64,000 nucleotides of DNA. Origin: Melampsora larici-populina 98AG31 (Eukaryota; Basidiomycota; Pucciniomycetes; Pucciniales; Melampsoraceae). The notes beneath the pieces are model-generated. The model saw only the letters and a program-made list of their open reading frames with translations. It did no database searches and was not told the DNA's origin. Below, piece by piece: positions 21,941 to 33,345 of the stretch; positions within the stretch are counted from its first letter, which is position 1, and every line of letters begins with the position of its first letter. The DNA is taken from NCBI RefSeq assembly GCF_000204055.1, contig NW_006768774.1, positions 98,133 through 162,132 on the forward strand, read 5' to 3'. The position numbers and the translations under genes are program-made.

Positions 21941-24900
21941 TCATTTACTGGAGTTTGATTGTTGCATCGCTTGTGCTGCTTGAGCTGCTGACACTGCATC
22001 ATGAAGAGAGAGATTGTTATCCTTCATCAACATACTGATGAGTTGCACATTCCTAGTGATTTGTTGATGTTCGACCTCGGCTTTGAAGTTTTGAATTTTG
22101 AGCATATGCCTTTCTTTCTTTGAGGACAAGTTGAAATCATATTCATCAAGTTTCTTTCTTTCGCCCGATAATTGAACATCAGCCAAGTCAAGTTCAATTT
22201 TGGCCTTTCTCTTAGCGTCCTCATCATTTAATGTAGATTTTTCAGGTAACATAGAGCTAGCCACATTCCCAGCTAAACGTGACAACGTATCTAATGCTTG
22301 ACTGGCCTGCTGTGAGATAGGTGCTTGAATATTATCCAAATTCGCATCTAATGGGTTATTTTGAATGAGATCTTGAATTGAATCAGCCGAGCCTGACTTT
22401 CGATTTTGGCTACGTTTGCTGGAGGGACCTTGACTGGCTGATGCTAAAGAAGCTTTTGAAGAGGTACGTTTCATCGATTTGGATGACATCGGATGTTGAT
22501 GTGGGGTCTGAGATGGTTGACATGGTGTGATAGGATTGGAGTCAATGATATCGTCCAAGTCATTGATATTGTTGTTGAACATTTGCAACATATCATCATC
22601 TGAGTCACCGAGAAGGTCTCCATGATGTAAACAATAATCTTCATGAGCTAAGTTAGATTTGAGAGAATGATCAAAAGGGTCTTGCTCCAGATCGTTGTCG
22701 TTATTATGTTCTTGATGAGCTAAATTAGACTTGACTGAATGCTCCCGTGAAACCCGCTGGCTTTGAGTAAAGTGTTCTTCGCCCTCGTCGAGTAAACTAT
22801 GAGCCACGGCCAGCCTTGTATTACCGTGTCGTGTCTCAAAAACAGGCTCCAGCTCAAAGAAATACTTGCACTTCTTCAAGATGGGTGCTATATTATCAAA
22901 AAGATTGGACTCAGTAAACCAAAATTGATGCCTAAGAAACATCGATGCTTACCAAGCGCCGCCTTCTCCGTACTTAGCCATTTTGGATCATCATCCGCCC
23001 AGCCCTCGATTGCCTTCCTTTCGGTTGCTGTTTTCCAGCTTCCAGATCCGGTTTGGTTACGTACAGAGTTAGCATCACGCCAAGCGCTTTCTAATCGTGC
23101 GATCTGCAAGGGAATACATATTTGAACGTATTGAGAAAGATTTGAAGTCATGAAAAAAGAAATACAAAGTATGGGATTACCTTCTTTTTAATTGAAGTCG
23201 CATCTCGCCATAAGATGCCACTAGCACATCTGGGCGGCGGGCGCCGCATCAACGGCTCACATTGGCCTGATGCTGCTGTTATTCCTGCCTATGTAGGTAT
23301 CAGTGTCTGACAAAGTGCCATTATCATTAGTCTCTGTGCATGATCTGTATGATACTCAGACAACCACATTGCGGACAGATATACCATCTTCTCATACTTG
23401 CTAATCTTGGCTTCTCACCAGCTCTTGCCCCCATGTAAGCTTTATTTTTCACTTATAAATTTAAATTCTAATTCATTGGGTCTTTGATCACAAAAAGTGT
23501 GTTCTCACTCCTGCTTTTTTACTCAACCTGGTGACATTAAAGTGATTGATTGATACATTACATCAGGTTGTTGTTCAAATAATTCCAGGGCTTCTTCTTT
23601 CATTGTATCTTCTAATTTGTCATCATCTTTTCCTGGTACACCATACCATGTCTTTGGATAACCCCAATGATGGCAATTCACACTAAATGGCAAAAATCAA
23701 CTTAAGATATAATCAATCTCAATACAATGTGGTGGTACAAACTTACACATATAATGTATAATGATCTTCCTTATGCCAAATAAAAAGTCAAAAACACCAT
23801 CCCAACATGAATCAAGGCTGAGGCATCGCAGAAATATTTCATTTAATACACCTAAGTAAAGACCCACAAGTGGTTGGTACATGATTCAAAATCCATCTAT
23901 TTTTAGCATTAGGAATATTGGCTCCATATTCAACTTCTACAGGTTCAGCTTGAGACTTAAGTCTCCAAGACTCACATTCAATATGATCTTCCAAGGCTAA
24001 CTCATCCTGAAAGTCTTTCAAACCCCATTCATCTAACTCCTCTTCTACTTCATCACCTTCTTGCTTAATTTCTTGAGTTTGTTGTCTCAAAGGAGATTGT
24101 AATTTAAACGATTTTTGAGGTATAGGATGTGGTTTAATCTATCGTTGTTTGAAACCATCTATCACAAAACCAATTTCCTTCTGGTACTTTTTCTAATGCT
24201 GGTCTTGCATACTGTAAATGAAATCCTATTTGGAAAACAAAAAACCCAAAATTATTCTTTGAGTCTCTTTCTTTTTTAGTTGGTATGGGTAATTGAATGT
24301 ACTTTTATCACAACAATCACATGATAAGATATTTCAATCATCTTCATCAGATCCATATATCCCACCAATCTATCAACCCACTCAACCAAAATAAGATCGC
24401 AATCAAATGAAATAGATCATTTACTAATTAAACTAACTTCACCACTTTGATCAATCATATCCACTCATCCCAAGGAACAGTTTCTCTAGATACACCATTA
24501 TAATTACTGAATATCATCATTTGTATTGGCTTGGAAAGAGAACAAAAAGGTAAGAGATTGGGTATGAGTATGAGTATGAATCAAGACAGTCTAGTGGGCA
24601 TTTTTGCCTGATATAGCTTGCTCATTATCTATAAGAATGACCAACAAACCAGAAACAAGAAGATGCTCAAAGTGATGTGTTATAGGAATGACAAAAAGCA
24701 CTTATCAAAAACTTTCAAACCAATTGACTGCGTCAAATCCCCCCATTATCTCCCCCATCCTCATTCCCTCTGTCAATTCTATTCTCATAAACAGGAGAAG
24801 TAAGAGGAGACAAATTATTCAAAGAAGCTTCCAAAAGAGAAATATTAGACGTATATCTAGTCGTATATTCATCAAATGGAACTAAAATCTTGAAATAAGT

Positions 24901-27900
24901 TGATTTTGATCAAAATGCAATAGCTGGTGATCTATCCACATCATAGCCTAAAGTTTTAGCCAACTATGACCATTTTCTTTGGGCTGTAACCTATGCTCAC
25001 CCCCAAACCAAAAATCAGTTAAATTCAAAACTTCAAGTAGTCAGAAGGGAATACAACTGACTATTTCATAACACCCCATAGATTTTACACCTTGTCTTAC
25101 TCTCCAAAGATCAACAGGTCTATGATTTGTATTAAGAACTTGAATTATAGTATGGCTCAAGAGACTATTTGTTGTAACTTGTTGTCTATGAAATCAAAAT
25201 GATTGTTTTAAGAAATAGAAGCTGGCTCGAGTTGAAGCTCCCATTGACTTTGTTATATTTTGACCTGATCAAGGTACTTTTTGTTTTAGGCAAGAGATGT
25301 GAAGTTGAATAAATCAGGAGATCAAAAGAAATTCAGGGTTTGGATGAGTTGTTATGTGAAGCTGAAATGATCTGAGAAGAACCGGTGTGGTAATCAAATC
25401 CTGAGAGCATATATAGTTACACAGTACTATATCATTATATTTCACATTGCAGTTAAACTTGGTATTTCATCTTACATTTCTTGAAAACTTATAACTTGAT
25501 TTCTTAAAAGAATCTTTTAATAACTCACAGTTCTTCAATTTCTTTAGATCAGTTTGATTTAAACAAACTATTGAATTTCTTTTTATCATTTAAAACATCA
25601 ACCTTCAGTTTTGTTTCTTTAATTCAACATAAACATTACAAAAAAAACATTTTCAAAACTATATCACACAACAAGAACAAGATACAAATGATAAATTGAA
25701 AGAATGAATAAATTAAAATTGAAAATACACCACACAGTAACAATCAATCTAATCAATCTAACTTGAAACTCATCAAGAAGTCAAAAAGAAAAGTAATCAA
25801 TCAAGCTCTAAAATCGAAATTAAAATCAGATGACTCTAGTTGGTATAAGATGTAGAAAGAAAGAAACAGAAGGAATGATTAGTGTGGTAAAAGATAGAAT
25901 GTGAAAGTAGAAGAAAGAATGAAACTAAAAGAAGACATACCTCAAGTGTGAAAGGAGCTAAAAATCGAAATTGGAATTGACAAGTAGTTGAAGGAAGGGT
26001 TAGACTGGGAAGGATGGTGCGATAAGCTAAAGAAGATAGATAGAAAGAGATGATGTCACTAGCTAAGAAACAATGGAAAAGGATGAGAAAAGAAGAGGAA
26101 AAGAACATACCTTAGTTCAAAGGCTTCAAAATCGAGTCGGCTGAGAATGATTTTAGAGTGGGAAGCGGCCGGAATCGATTGGAATCGATCGGAGCGAATG
26201 GGAGAAAGGGCTGTGAGGCCAAGTTGTGGTTGGATTGATTGGAAAGATATAAAAGGGGGGTGTTGTTGGTGTTGAAGGAAGGGTATCATCGTGTGTAGAG
26301 ACGAGATCGAGTTGATCTAAAGTGTTTTTAAGTACGATAGTGTTGTGACCGAGTTGTTTGGTCTAAGCGTGAATCTTCGAGTGTCTTGGTGTTTAGAAGC
26401 AGTTTTTTTTTATTATAAGAATCTGAACTCGAGTCAGGGCCAGGTCAGGGCCAACAGGGAAGGACTGCACCTGGGTTCAAATCCAGGACAAGTTGTGTTT
26501 TTTTTTAATTTGTTTTTTTTACTCTGTGTGTGTGGCTGAATTGTGGGAGGGATAAATAGGGTTTAGAAAGTGTGAATATCCTTCTTCGGGGTAAATTAGG
26601 TTTACGGGAAACTTGTAAGAGCGGGGTTGTGGAAAATTTGTCTCACGTAATTTTTTTGTAGATTTTTTTCAGGTTGAAGGCAGCCTCTCGGCACCGTAGT
26701 TTCATCTGTCCTCCTTGACGGTGATTCTTACCTTCTCTGGCTCAGCCTACGCTACACTGCGTAGGAGTTCTACACCGGGAGTGATCAAAAGAAAGCTTGC
26801 AGAAGGAACATGTTCATTTTTAGGTTCAAGTACTTCATCAACTGCACAAAAATGTGCCTTAATTATGTGATTTCTATACACCAACACCAAAATAAAAATG
26901 AAACGTTCAGTCATCAATAATCTAAGAGATTGGAAAGAGAGAGAGAGATTGACAAACATTCATGGCAAAGATATGAACTTTTCAAACATTGAAAACAACC
27001 TTCATCTTTTCATCACATGAAATCTGTAGTTTATTTTTTGGATCTTGTAAGTTATGAGCTTCAAGATAATTCCAAATCTTTTCAACTACTCAAGGCCACA
27101 AACACTAACAATTCAATTGATTTGATGGATAATGAATTGGAATAAGGTTCCAGCTTAGAAATTGAATCAGGTCAGCCTTTGTCAGATATGCTGATACATC
27201 TAAAGGCTTCAAGATTTGCCTAAGATCCAAAGCTTATGTATAGTCAAGAATCCAATCACATTGCCTAGAGCAGATGAACGATTAAGTTCTTTATGAATTC
27301 CTTTATCGGAATTATGAGGATACAATTCAGATCTAGGAGATCTAGGAGTTTTAGTTTTTTTTATCTTTAGTTATTATTTGAAAGTCAGTCCAATTCAGTA
27401 CATAATATGGTAGCCTCCTGTGTATCTGACAAACATAGATTCCTCATCTGACCCGCTTAGTTATGCCAAGATGACACTTACACATCCCTGAGTAGCACAT
27501 TGAACTTTGGTGACTTTTTTAACTTCAATTCATGAATTTAAAATATCAACTTCATCCAATCATTTTTGCATCAAAGAAATTCCAGCATGAGCTTCTGCTT
27601 CTCATTGTATAAGTTTCGTTGGGTCATTGATTCCGGATAAGTCTTGTGTAAATATTTCCAGTTGAGACTGTAAACTTGCACTTGTTCTGACTCCTAAGAC
27701 GACAGGAACCAGAGAAAACACTATGAGCGCCAAATCGTATTTATGATGTTGTGTATCAAATATGATGCATACTTGAGCCGAGCCGGCAGACTTTTGACTA
27801 ATTTGATTTCTTAATTAGTCGCCAAGTGGTCTACATCCTTATCCCCAATATCAGCTGCAATTCACGTGATGAGCCTCCAAACTTCATAAACCGAAGCACT

Positions 27901-30900
27901 AACGCAATTGGGACAACTGGTAACAAGTGTGCGGATCGGTGTGACTTGTTTTGTCTTCTCTGCATCTCTAGACCTCAATTCATGTGATCCGGATCGGGCT
28001 TCTTCTCTTGTGGCTTGGATTTGTGTTACATCCACATCTTGGCTTTGTAATCTCTTTTCCAAGTCCTCAACGCAACTCGTCATCTCAGTCTGATGATGTA
28101 AACAAAAAAAGAATTGACAGATGTCAAGGCACATTTGAGCAGCAAAGACGTCTCAATTGACTGATATAAAACTGACAGAAATTGCCGCTTCAGATTCATT
28201 TTGACGTCCTCCGAACTCGTCCGCTTCCTTTTGTGAGGTCTCCAGCAAGGTTGGCAAACAATTGGGTTCAATTGACGTGTGTGACATCTCAGTTTTGAGG
28301 CATTTGTGAGCTAGCGAGTCGCGACTTGTGTACAACGTCTTCCAGGAGGTCAAGAATCTTCAATGTGTCCAAGTTGAAGGGATCAGTTGATGATGAAGCA
28401 GATGATAGTTTGGATCACGCAAATAAGACATACCCTCCATTGTAGCATATCAATCTCAGAGTTATGGGCACGATGCAATAACTCTTTCTTGAGCATCAAC
28501 GATTCTCGGCGCCTTACATCCTTCATTCCTCTGATGGTGTTGATACGAATCAGTACAATTCGTGATTGGTGGCGGGGGTGATCTGAAGCAGCTAATTTGA
28601 GTGACTATTGCCATTTGTTGGTACTTCTTCAAACGATGGTTCCGGTTGAACTACACTACGAGAAGTAGGAGCACTGTGTTCCAGTGCATCCAATTTACAA
28701 ACGGTACAGCTTCGTTCAGGATCGATTTTCTTTGATAAGCCGAGCAGCCTCTCCACTAATTTCAAGTTGCTCTTGTTTCTTCAACTGGCTCTCGGCCAAA
28801 TCGATGCCACACAACTTGTAGCAGACTCTTGAGCAAGTCTACAACATCGAGAACGGACTGGGGAGATGACAGAAGAAGACGAAGCTAGAGATGAGATGGA
28901 CAATGAGATCTTCTGAGGCTGTGGACCATTGTTGGACCACACGATCGAGACTGGTGGGTGATGAATGCAGCAATGAAATAATTAGGCCAGATGATGAATT
29001 GACAGCAGGATCGAGATCCTTGAAGAGAATGCGGATGTCTTTTGCCAACTTGAGAAAAAGTGTGAATGGCAGATCAGGATTTATGGAACACACTTGTGAG
29101 GATGAATCAGTATGTGAATGGAGTTGATGAGTTATATGTAGACAGAAATGCATACCTGATTCCAACTTGGGGGGTGATGAAGAATTAATTTGATGAGAGG
29201 AACGAGGAATGAATTTGGGGTGAGGCGCGTGGAAATCAGTCCAAATCTTGTGAGCGTGTAAACCTGGAAATTGTTAGTAGGAATTGGGAGTTTGATCAGG
29301 TTTTGCCGGCGAACACTGTTTACCTTTAACTTGAATGATAATCCAGCATTTTCAACATCAGACTTTGATTGATGACCTGCATCTAAAGTCATAGATCTAA
29401 TTGCAATCCTGTGGAAATAGTTTGATTTACAATTAAATCAGATGATTCTTGACTGATTTTCAAATATGATTTTTGTTTTCTTTGATGAGTTAATGTACTT
29501 GTTGATATAATCAAATGAGTCCAGATTATCAATTAGTAAATTGAATGTGGTGATAAGTTCAAGTTTTGTTAATGGTCTTTTTCTTTGTCTTCTGTTGCAG
29601 TACTGATTTCTAAATTGAATTGTCTAAAAATCAAACAAAAAAATCAAACAAAAAAAGATGAAATATCTGGACTTAATCTTTCAAGGTTTGCCTTCCCTCT
29701 GATGAAAGAAGTAATTGGACCTATAATAAGCAAACTTACACATCTTTCCAAACAACTTTCAAATTTCTTACTAAACAAACAAAAAAGTTATTCACAAGTT
29801 TCATTTAATCAAATTTCTTCAATGATTGTATTCAAAGTCTTTTTCTTAATTTAATATCATCAAATAAATCAAGATAACACTAAGCCAAAAAAAAGAATCA
29901 GAATTCAAATTGATAGATGGTATAATTCATACCCAGAGTGAAAAGATATCAAATCCTACCAATTCCACCCGACTGAGACCTTAATTTCAAAATTGAAACA
30001 ATGGTGATCAAGTGTTCAATCTGCTTTACGGGTCCATTGTTTTGGTTTATTTAAATTGATTCTAGGTTGAGGTGAATTTGAAGAACTTGAATTAAATCTT
30101 TTAATTGGAGAAGTATCGGAAGAAGAGATCGAAGTAGAAGGAGATAATTCAAATGAATTAGATGAATGAACTCGATGATAAGAAGTCGAATGACTTGAAG
30201 ACAAATCTTTCCAATACGAAATCATTTGTAAAGATAAAATTCCATTAAGTAAAGTACCAGCGCCAAAATTAAACAGTAAAGTTAGATCACCAGTTTCAGT
30301 AAAAGTGGTAAACAATCTAGCCCGATTAAAAATGAAGATAATTGACCGGTTGATTTTTTTTGAAAATTGATTAAGATTTGGGGCAGTTTAGATGAAAGTG
30401 ATAATGGAATTGTTAAAGTTAATGAAGCTTGTAATACATTTCATGAGATTGGTGACTTTGGAATTAACAAAATTGTTAGGATTGTGATTGGTATGATTAC
30501 GGATATGATCGATAGGAATGGTGAGTTTGATTGATTTGATAGTGAGATTATTAGAAAGGTTATGATTAAGTTTTGAATGAACAATAAAAAACTTTCACCT
30601 ATTTCATTCTAAAAAGAAAGAAAACCATCGAATCAGTTTAAAAGGGAAAAAATCAATTCGACTTTTAATGAAAGAAGATGACTGACCGTATGTTAAAATA
30701 GGAAAATCATGTCTATAATTATATCCCACAATAATGATTAATCCTAAAGTATCTAAGATGAAACTACTTAAACTGAGACCACGAGCCGATTTAGATTTCA
30801 AGATTTTAAAGATTTGAGGGATTTTAACGATTCCAGAACCTGGCTAAACTTAAAGCTCTAGAGATTCCGAATTTCAAACAAATGAGATGATCTACTTGTA

Positions 30901-32904
30901 AATCATAAATTAAATGTGTATAACATTCAGGACCTAAGAGAGCAATAGCAGGTGTTCGAATGAACCTGTTACATTGACAAAACAAACCAAGAAAGAAAGA
31001 ATTAGTTTTTTGTTTTGTTTTGGGGTTTGGATTTGATGAAGAAGAAAGAAGAGCACTTACCAAGAAATTTTATGAGTGATAGGATAAAGCCAAGACATAT
31101 TACCAGAGAACCAAGTGAGTAAATTGAATGAAGGAGGTAAAAACACCTCGTCTGTTGGTTCACGTGGTATGTAGGAAGCCACGTTTCTACACCCCTCAAC
31201 TTGTTTTTAACCTCCTTTTGATGAAATCTAAATTCCAAGGAGAAAGTGATCGAGTCAGGGTTTGAAATATCTTGTTTGTTTTTTGCTTAACTGGTTCTAG
31301 AGTTGGTTGTTCGATGGTTGTTGTTGAATTGGTTTTCTACATTCAATTTTTGATAAATATAGATATGATCCAAACATTGGCACTGAGCATGAAAAGACGT
31401 CAAACCCGAAGATCTAGAAACCAAAAAAACTTGAAGCCTAGTTAGTTTTTGTTGCTATTTGATTCTTGTAGGAATCTGACAATGCTGCTTACGGCTTTTT
31501 TGTATTGGCTGCACGAAATCTACAAATGATCATTTCAATCGGCCTGAAAGGTTGAGATGTAACTTGAAGTTGACATAGTTAGAGAGGTTTGACTGAAGTT
31601 AAATGACTTTGATGAGGCTTTGTCTTGGGTAAAGTTGAAGATCTATTGTTCTCGAATGAAGCAAGTGATTTTATTAGATTAGATCATTTGTTATGTTTGA
31701 TCATAGACAGAGTGGTCAAAGTTGAGGGTTTAGTATCGACTTCAAACTGAGGATAGCTTTGATTTCAAGACAATTTGGATTCTCGTTGCTATCTTAAAAT
31801 TCATTTTGCAATAAAATGTTCTTCATCAAGATTCATGACTTTTTTTGTTTTTAGTTTGCAGGTTTTGAAGAGGCTGTTTACTTGAATCTATCAAATTGAC
31901 CAGATCCAACCAAGAGTTTGTAGTCCGTAGTTAGAATCAAATGAGTGAACTATTTGTGAATTGGTTTAGTAAGATTGGATGATAACTTAACTTGTTCATG
32001 AAGTGTACCAAATTGGATTGGAAGTTGATTTTGATAGTTTGTCAAGTGGAATAAGATTGAATGACAATCATTGGAGCTTGACTTTGAAGTCAAAGTTGAT
32101 TTGTTGGATTGAAAGTTTTGATGAATTGCATTGAGTGGATTGATAGATAACTACTTGGATCAAGAGGTCTGATTTGCGGCAAGTGGGAGGATAGTGTGAA
32201 GATTGGTAGGTGATGAAGAGTTGATTTGATGAGAGGAATGGGGAACAAATTTGGGGTGGGGCGCGTGGAAATCAGATAAAACATGGTGAACGTGTAAACC
32301 TGGAAATTGGTAGTAGGGATTGGGAGTTTAATCAGGTTTTGCCGCCAAACACGGTTTACCTTGAACTTGAATGATTATTGATCATGTACTGCTCAATCTC
32401 TTCAGCTGAACCTCTCTTTTCCGTTTTATTGCTTTTGTATTGAGTAAAGTTATCTTCATCTGTGAGCCAATTGATAAGTAAGTACATTGAAGATTTTCCC
32501 TCCCCGTTATCATCATTATCCCAATGAACAGTAGTCTTGTGTGTTTTGTTTTTGTCAGACAACTCATTATCATTTTCAGATTCAGTTTTGTCGGTCTTCT
32601 TTGACTTATTTGCCTTTGATTTACGATGTTTGGCTTTAGCTGCAGGTTTTGACTTAGAAGCTTTTGTTGAAGTTCGTGTGGCACGCGGTTTTGCTGGAGG
32701 CTTTTTCGAGCGCATCAAAGACTGGGTTGATTTGTTCGCAGAATTCCCTGATTGAGCAAGTTGGATTGCTCCAGTTAGCATTTGACTGAGAGTAGAAGGA
32801 TCGATTTGTAGGGTTCCAGGTGTTGAATGAGAACCGGAGAGATCTTCGACAACCCCTTCGGAAGAAGGGTTGGTGGAATCCGATTGAAGATCGGAGTTAG
32901 TCAT
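21941..32904 (-). CDS. Myb/SANT-like DNA-binding partner protein of the Harbinger-like element, split by an insertion
   Basis: Model on the minus strand: 32904-32375, then 23220-23181 after removal of the insertion, 23103-22953 and 22887-21941. Summed length is 1,668 nt, an uninterrupted frame of 555 residues. The introns 23180-23104 (GTAATC...CAG) and 22952-22888 (GTAAGC...TAG) are in phase. The start is M at 32904 (MTNSDLQSDSTN). Layout: a Lys-rich stretch, then VHWDNDDNGEGKSSMYLLIN-type residues (a trihelix-like fold seen in fungal transposon proteins) continuing across the insertion site at ...INN|GILWRDATSI, then IARLESAWRDANSV..QTGSG and FFELEPVF, and a C-terminal helical region with long KIELDLADVQLSGERKKLDE-type coiled coil. 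In PIF/Harbinger elements the second protein binds the element ends and brings the transposase into the nucleus; that role is inferred here. The insertion makes this copy non-functional. Confidence 0.75.
23420..25290 (-). pseudogene. KDM5/JARID1-type histone H3K4 demethylase fragment (ARID-PHD-JmjC), broken
   Basis: Reading down the minus strand: RPVDLWRVRQGVKSMGCYEI then LAKTLGYDVDRSPAIAF and STYFKILVPFDEY (ARID halves either side of an intron at about 25060-24985), GFHLQYARPALEKVPEGNWF (PHD finger, with several Cys lost), EPVEVEYGANIPNAKNRW and NHVPTTCGSLLRCIK, WHKEDHYTLYV (JmjC iron site H.E kept), NCHHWGYPKTWYGVPG, ELFEQQPDVMY, RLSKKAGVRTHF and CDQRPNELEF. This is the KDM5 domain order. 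Several TGA stops and frame changes lie between them, and the second metal-binding region (AYHSGFNHG type) is missing. The family demethylates H3K4me3 in nuclei; this copy cannot. Retained introns show that genomic DNA, not mRNA, was copied. Confidence 0.85.
25291..27861. other. AT-rich interior of H1, no supported gene
   Basis: Probably the 5' flank of the KDM5 relic (purine-rich tract at 25840-26110) and unrelated DNA. A tRNA-like T-arm followed by a T-run lies at 26435-26506. Nothing else is recognisable. Confidence 0.4.
26435..26506 (+). other. tRNA-like sequence followed by oligo-T, probably decayed
   Basis: GGGTTCAAATCC is a perfect pol III B-box within a T-arm-like CCTGGGTTCAAATCCAGG. 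It is followed 13 bases later by a run of nine T, a pol III terminator. The expected A-box, D-arm and acceptor stem are not convincing in the preceding 60 bases. Likely a tRNA relic or a tRNA-derived repeat. Confidence 0.3.
27862..29140 (-). pseudogene. spliced coiled-coil protein relic of unknown family
   Basis: Coherent pieces on the minus strand include NPDLPFTLFLKLAKDIRILF, SVLDVVDLLKSLLQVVWHRF (after a CCCCAG acceptor), KKIDPERSCTVCKLDALEHS, VRRRESLMLKKELLHRAHNS (before a GTATGT donor) and EMTSCVEDLEKRLQSQDVDV. The last two are heptad-like. Frames change between the pieces, and at least one junction cannot be spliced in phase, so the gene is either heavily interrupted by introns or decayed. 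It lies in H1 on the same strand as the KDM5 and MPDU1 relics, which favours captured host DNA. I cannot name the parent gene. Confidence 0.45.
29150..29338 (-). repeat. internal second copy of the Helitron-like 5' terminal region
   Basis: On the minus strand A|TCATTCAAGTTAAAGG, then GTAAAC.GTGTT.G...GGCAAAACC, match the 5' terminus of H1 at 32374 for nearly 190 bp. The first 100 bp also match H3 at 58975 more distantly. No corresponding 3' hairpin end lies between this point and the MPDU1 relic. H1 therefore contains two 5' ends in tandem but only one 3' end. Confidence 0.8.
30016..31063 (-). pseudogene. MPDU1 (mannose-P-dolichol utilization, PQ-loop) gene fragment, frame-broken
   Basis: Minus-strand pieces match the family along its length: LLGPECYTHLIYDLQVDHLI, then GSGIVKIPQIFKILKSKSAR with GLSLSSFILDTLGLIIIVGY and NYRHDFPILTYGQ (first PQ-loop), IPLSLSSKLPQILINFQKKS with TGQLSSF (second PQ-loop), and FTTFTETGDLTLLFNFGAGT with LLNGILSLQMISYW. 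A frame change lies after the ALSLA phrase, and a small deletion with frameshift separates TGQLSSF from the next helix (the usual NF.GS.AR segment is gone). MPDU1 is an ER multi-pass protein of about 250-300 residues needed for use of dolichol-linked mannose and glucose. This copy lies inside H1 and is not functional. Confidence 0.85.
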
Positions 32905-33100
32905 GATTAGATCAGTGGCGTTATTGAGGAGTGAAGCTTGAGCTAGCTTCAGGTAAATTGAAATGAGATGATTACGGCGTGAGAACTGGCCAGTGATCTG
33001 TTTTTTTTTTCCCAAATTTCAACTTGTGGCCAGAAAAAAATGGCATCTGGGCACGACCACACGGCCGGATTTTTAGCCGGATTTAACTTTGTATCCCGTA

Positions 33101-33345
33101 GCCCGTTTGGCTGGTTTTCCAAAAATTTGTTACACAAAAACGACTTTTCATTTACCAAACAGTTGACCAAATAGGTCAACAAAAGATTGAAATGGAGGGG
33201 CAAATAAGGGCAAAAACACTTTTTGGTCTCAAAAACAGCCTCAGGGCTGTTTTTCAAAATTGAAGATTTCTTGATCAAAAACGGTTTTTGGCTTTGGTGG
33301 TGCTTTTGACCAAAAACCGTTTTTGGGTTCCAGCCAAACGGGCCC
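33101..33345. mobile_element. MITE with GCCCGTTTGGCTGG ends, TA target duplication, 245 bp
   Basis: GCCCGTTTGGCTGG at the left and CCAGCCAAACGGGC at the right, with TA on each side (33099-33100 and 33346-33347). Interior AAAACGGTTTTTGG / CCAAAAACCGTTTTTGG copies add a second hairpin. TA duplication suggests mobilisation by a Tc1/mariner-like transposase. It sits exactly at the right end of the Harbinger-like element. Confidence 0.8.

Larger units (their letters stand above)
23221..32374 (-). mobile_element. Helitron-like element H1, 9,154 bp, carrying several broken host genes
   Basis: On the minus strand the element starts A|TCATTCAAGTTCAAGG (first base 32374) and ends in a GC hairpin GCGGCGCCCGCCGC followed by CCAGATGTGCTAG|T (last base 23221). 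There is no target duplication, and insertion lies between A and T. These are the classic Helitron marks (5' TC, 3' hairpin plus CTRR, AT target). The boundaries are fixed independently because removing exactly this interval restores the reading frame of the host DNA-binding gene. No Rep/helicase gene is seen, so the element is non-autonomous. It contains relics of KDM5, a coiled-coil gene and MPDU1, all on the element's own strand, and a second internal copy of the 5' end at 29338. Confidence 0.8.
19462..33100. mobile_element. PIF/Harbinger-like two-ORF DNA transposon, split by a Helitron-like insertion
   Basis: The left end (19462 rightwards) reads TACGGGATACAAAGTTAAAT followed by CCGGCT.A..ATCCGGCCG.GTGG. 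The right end (33100 leftwards on the minus strand) is the same sequence inverted, so the termini match for some 50 bp. Inside are a DDE transposase on the plus strand and a Myb/SANT-like protein on the minus strand, converging tail to tail, which is the standard gene set of this superfamily. Subtracting the 9,154-bp insertion at 23221-32374 leaves an element of about 4.5 kb. The right end abuts a MITE inserted at TA, which obscures the target duplication; a TA may be shared by both ends, whereas 3 bp are expected for this superfamily. Confidence 0.8.

Noticed and set aside
26435..26506. Functional tRNA gene
   Set aside because: B-box and T-run are present but no acceptor stem, D-arm or anticodon arm can be folded convincingly.
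29150..29338. 29338 taken as the true 5' border of H1, joined to 23220
   Set aside because: That joint gives a frame broken by a TAA within a dozen codons, whereas 32375 to 23220 gives an intact 555-codon frame through a conserved domain.
32356..33015. Separate 219-residue Lys-rich gene
   Set aside because: Its last ten codons lie inside the Helitron-like element; the host part continues at 23220, and the likely start is M at 32904.
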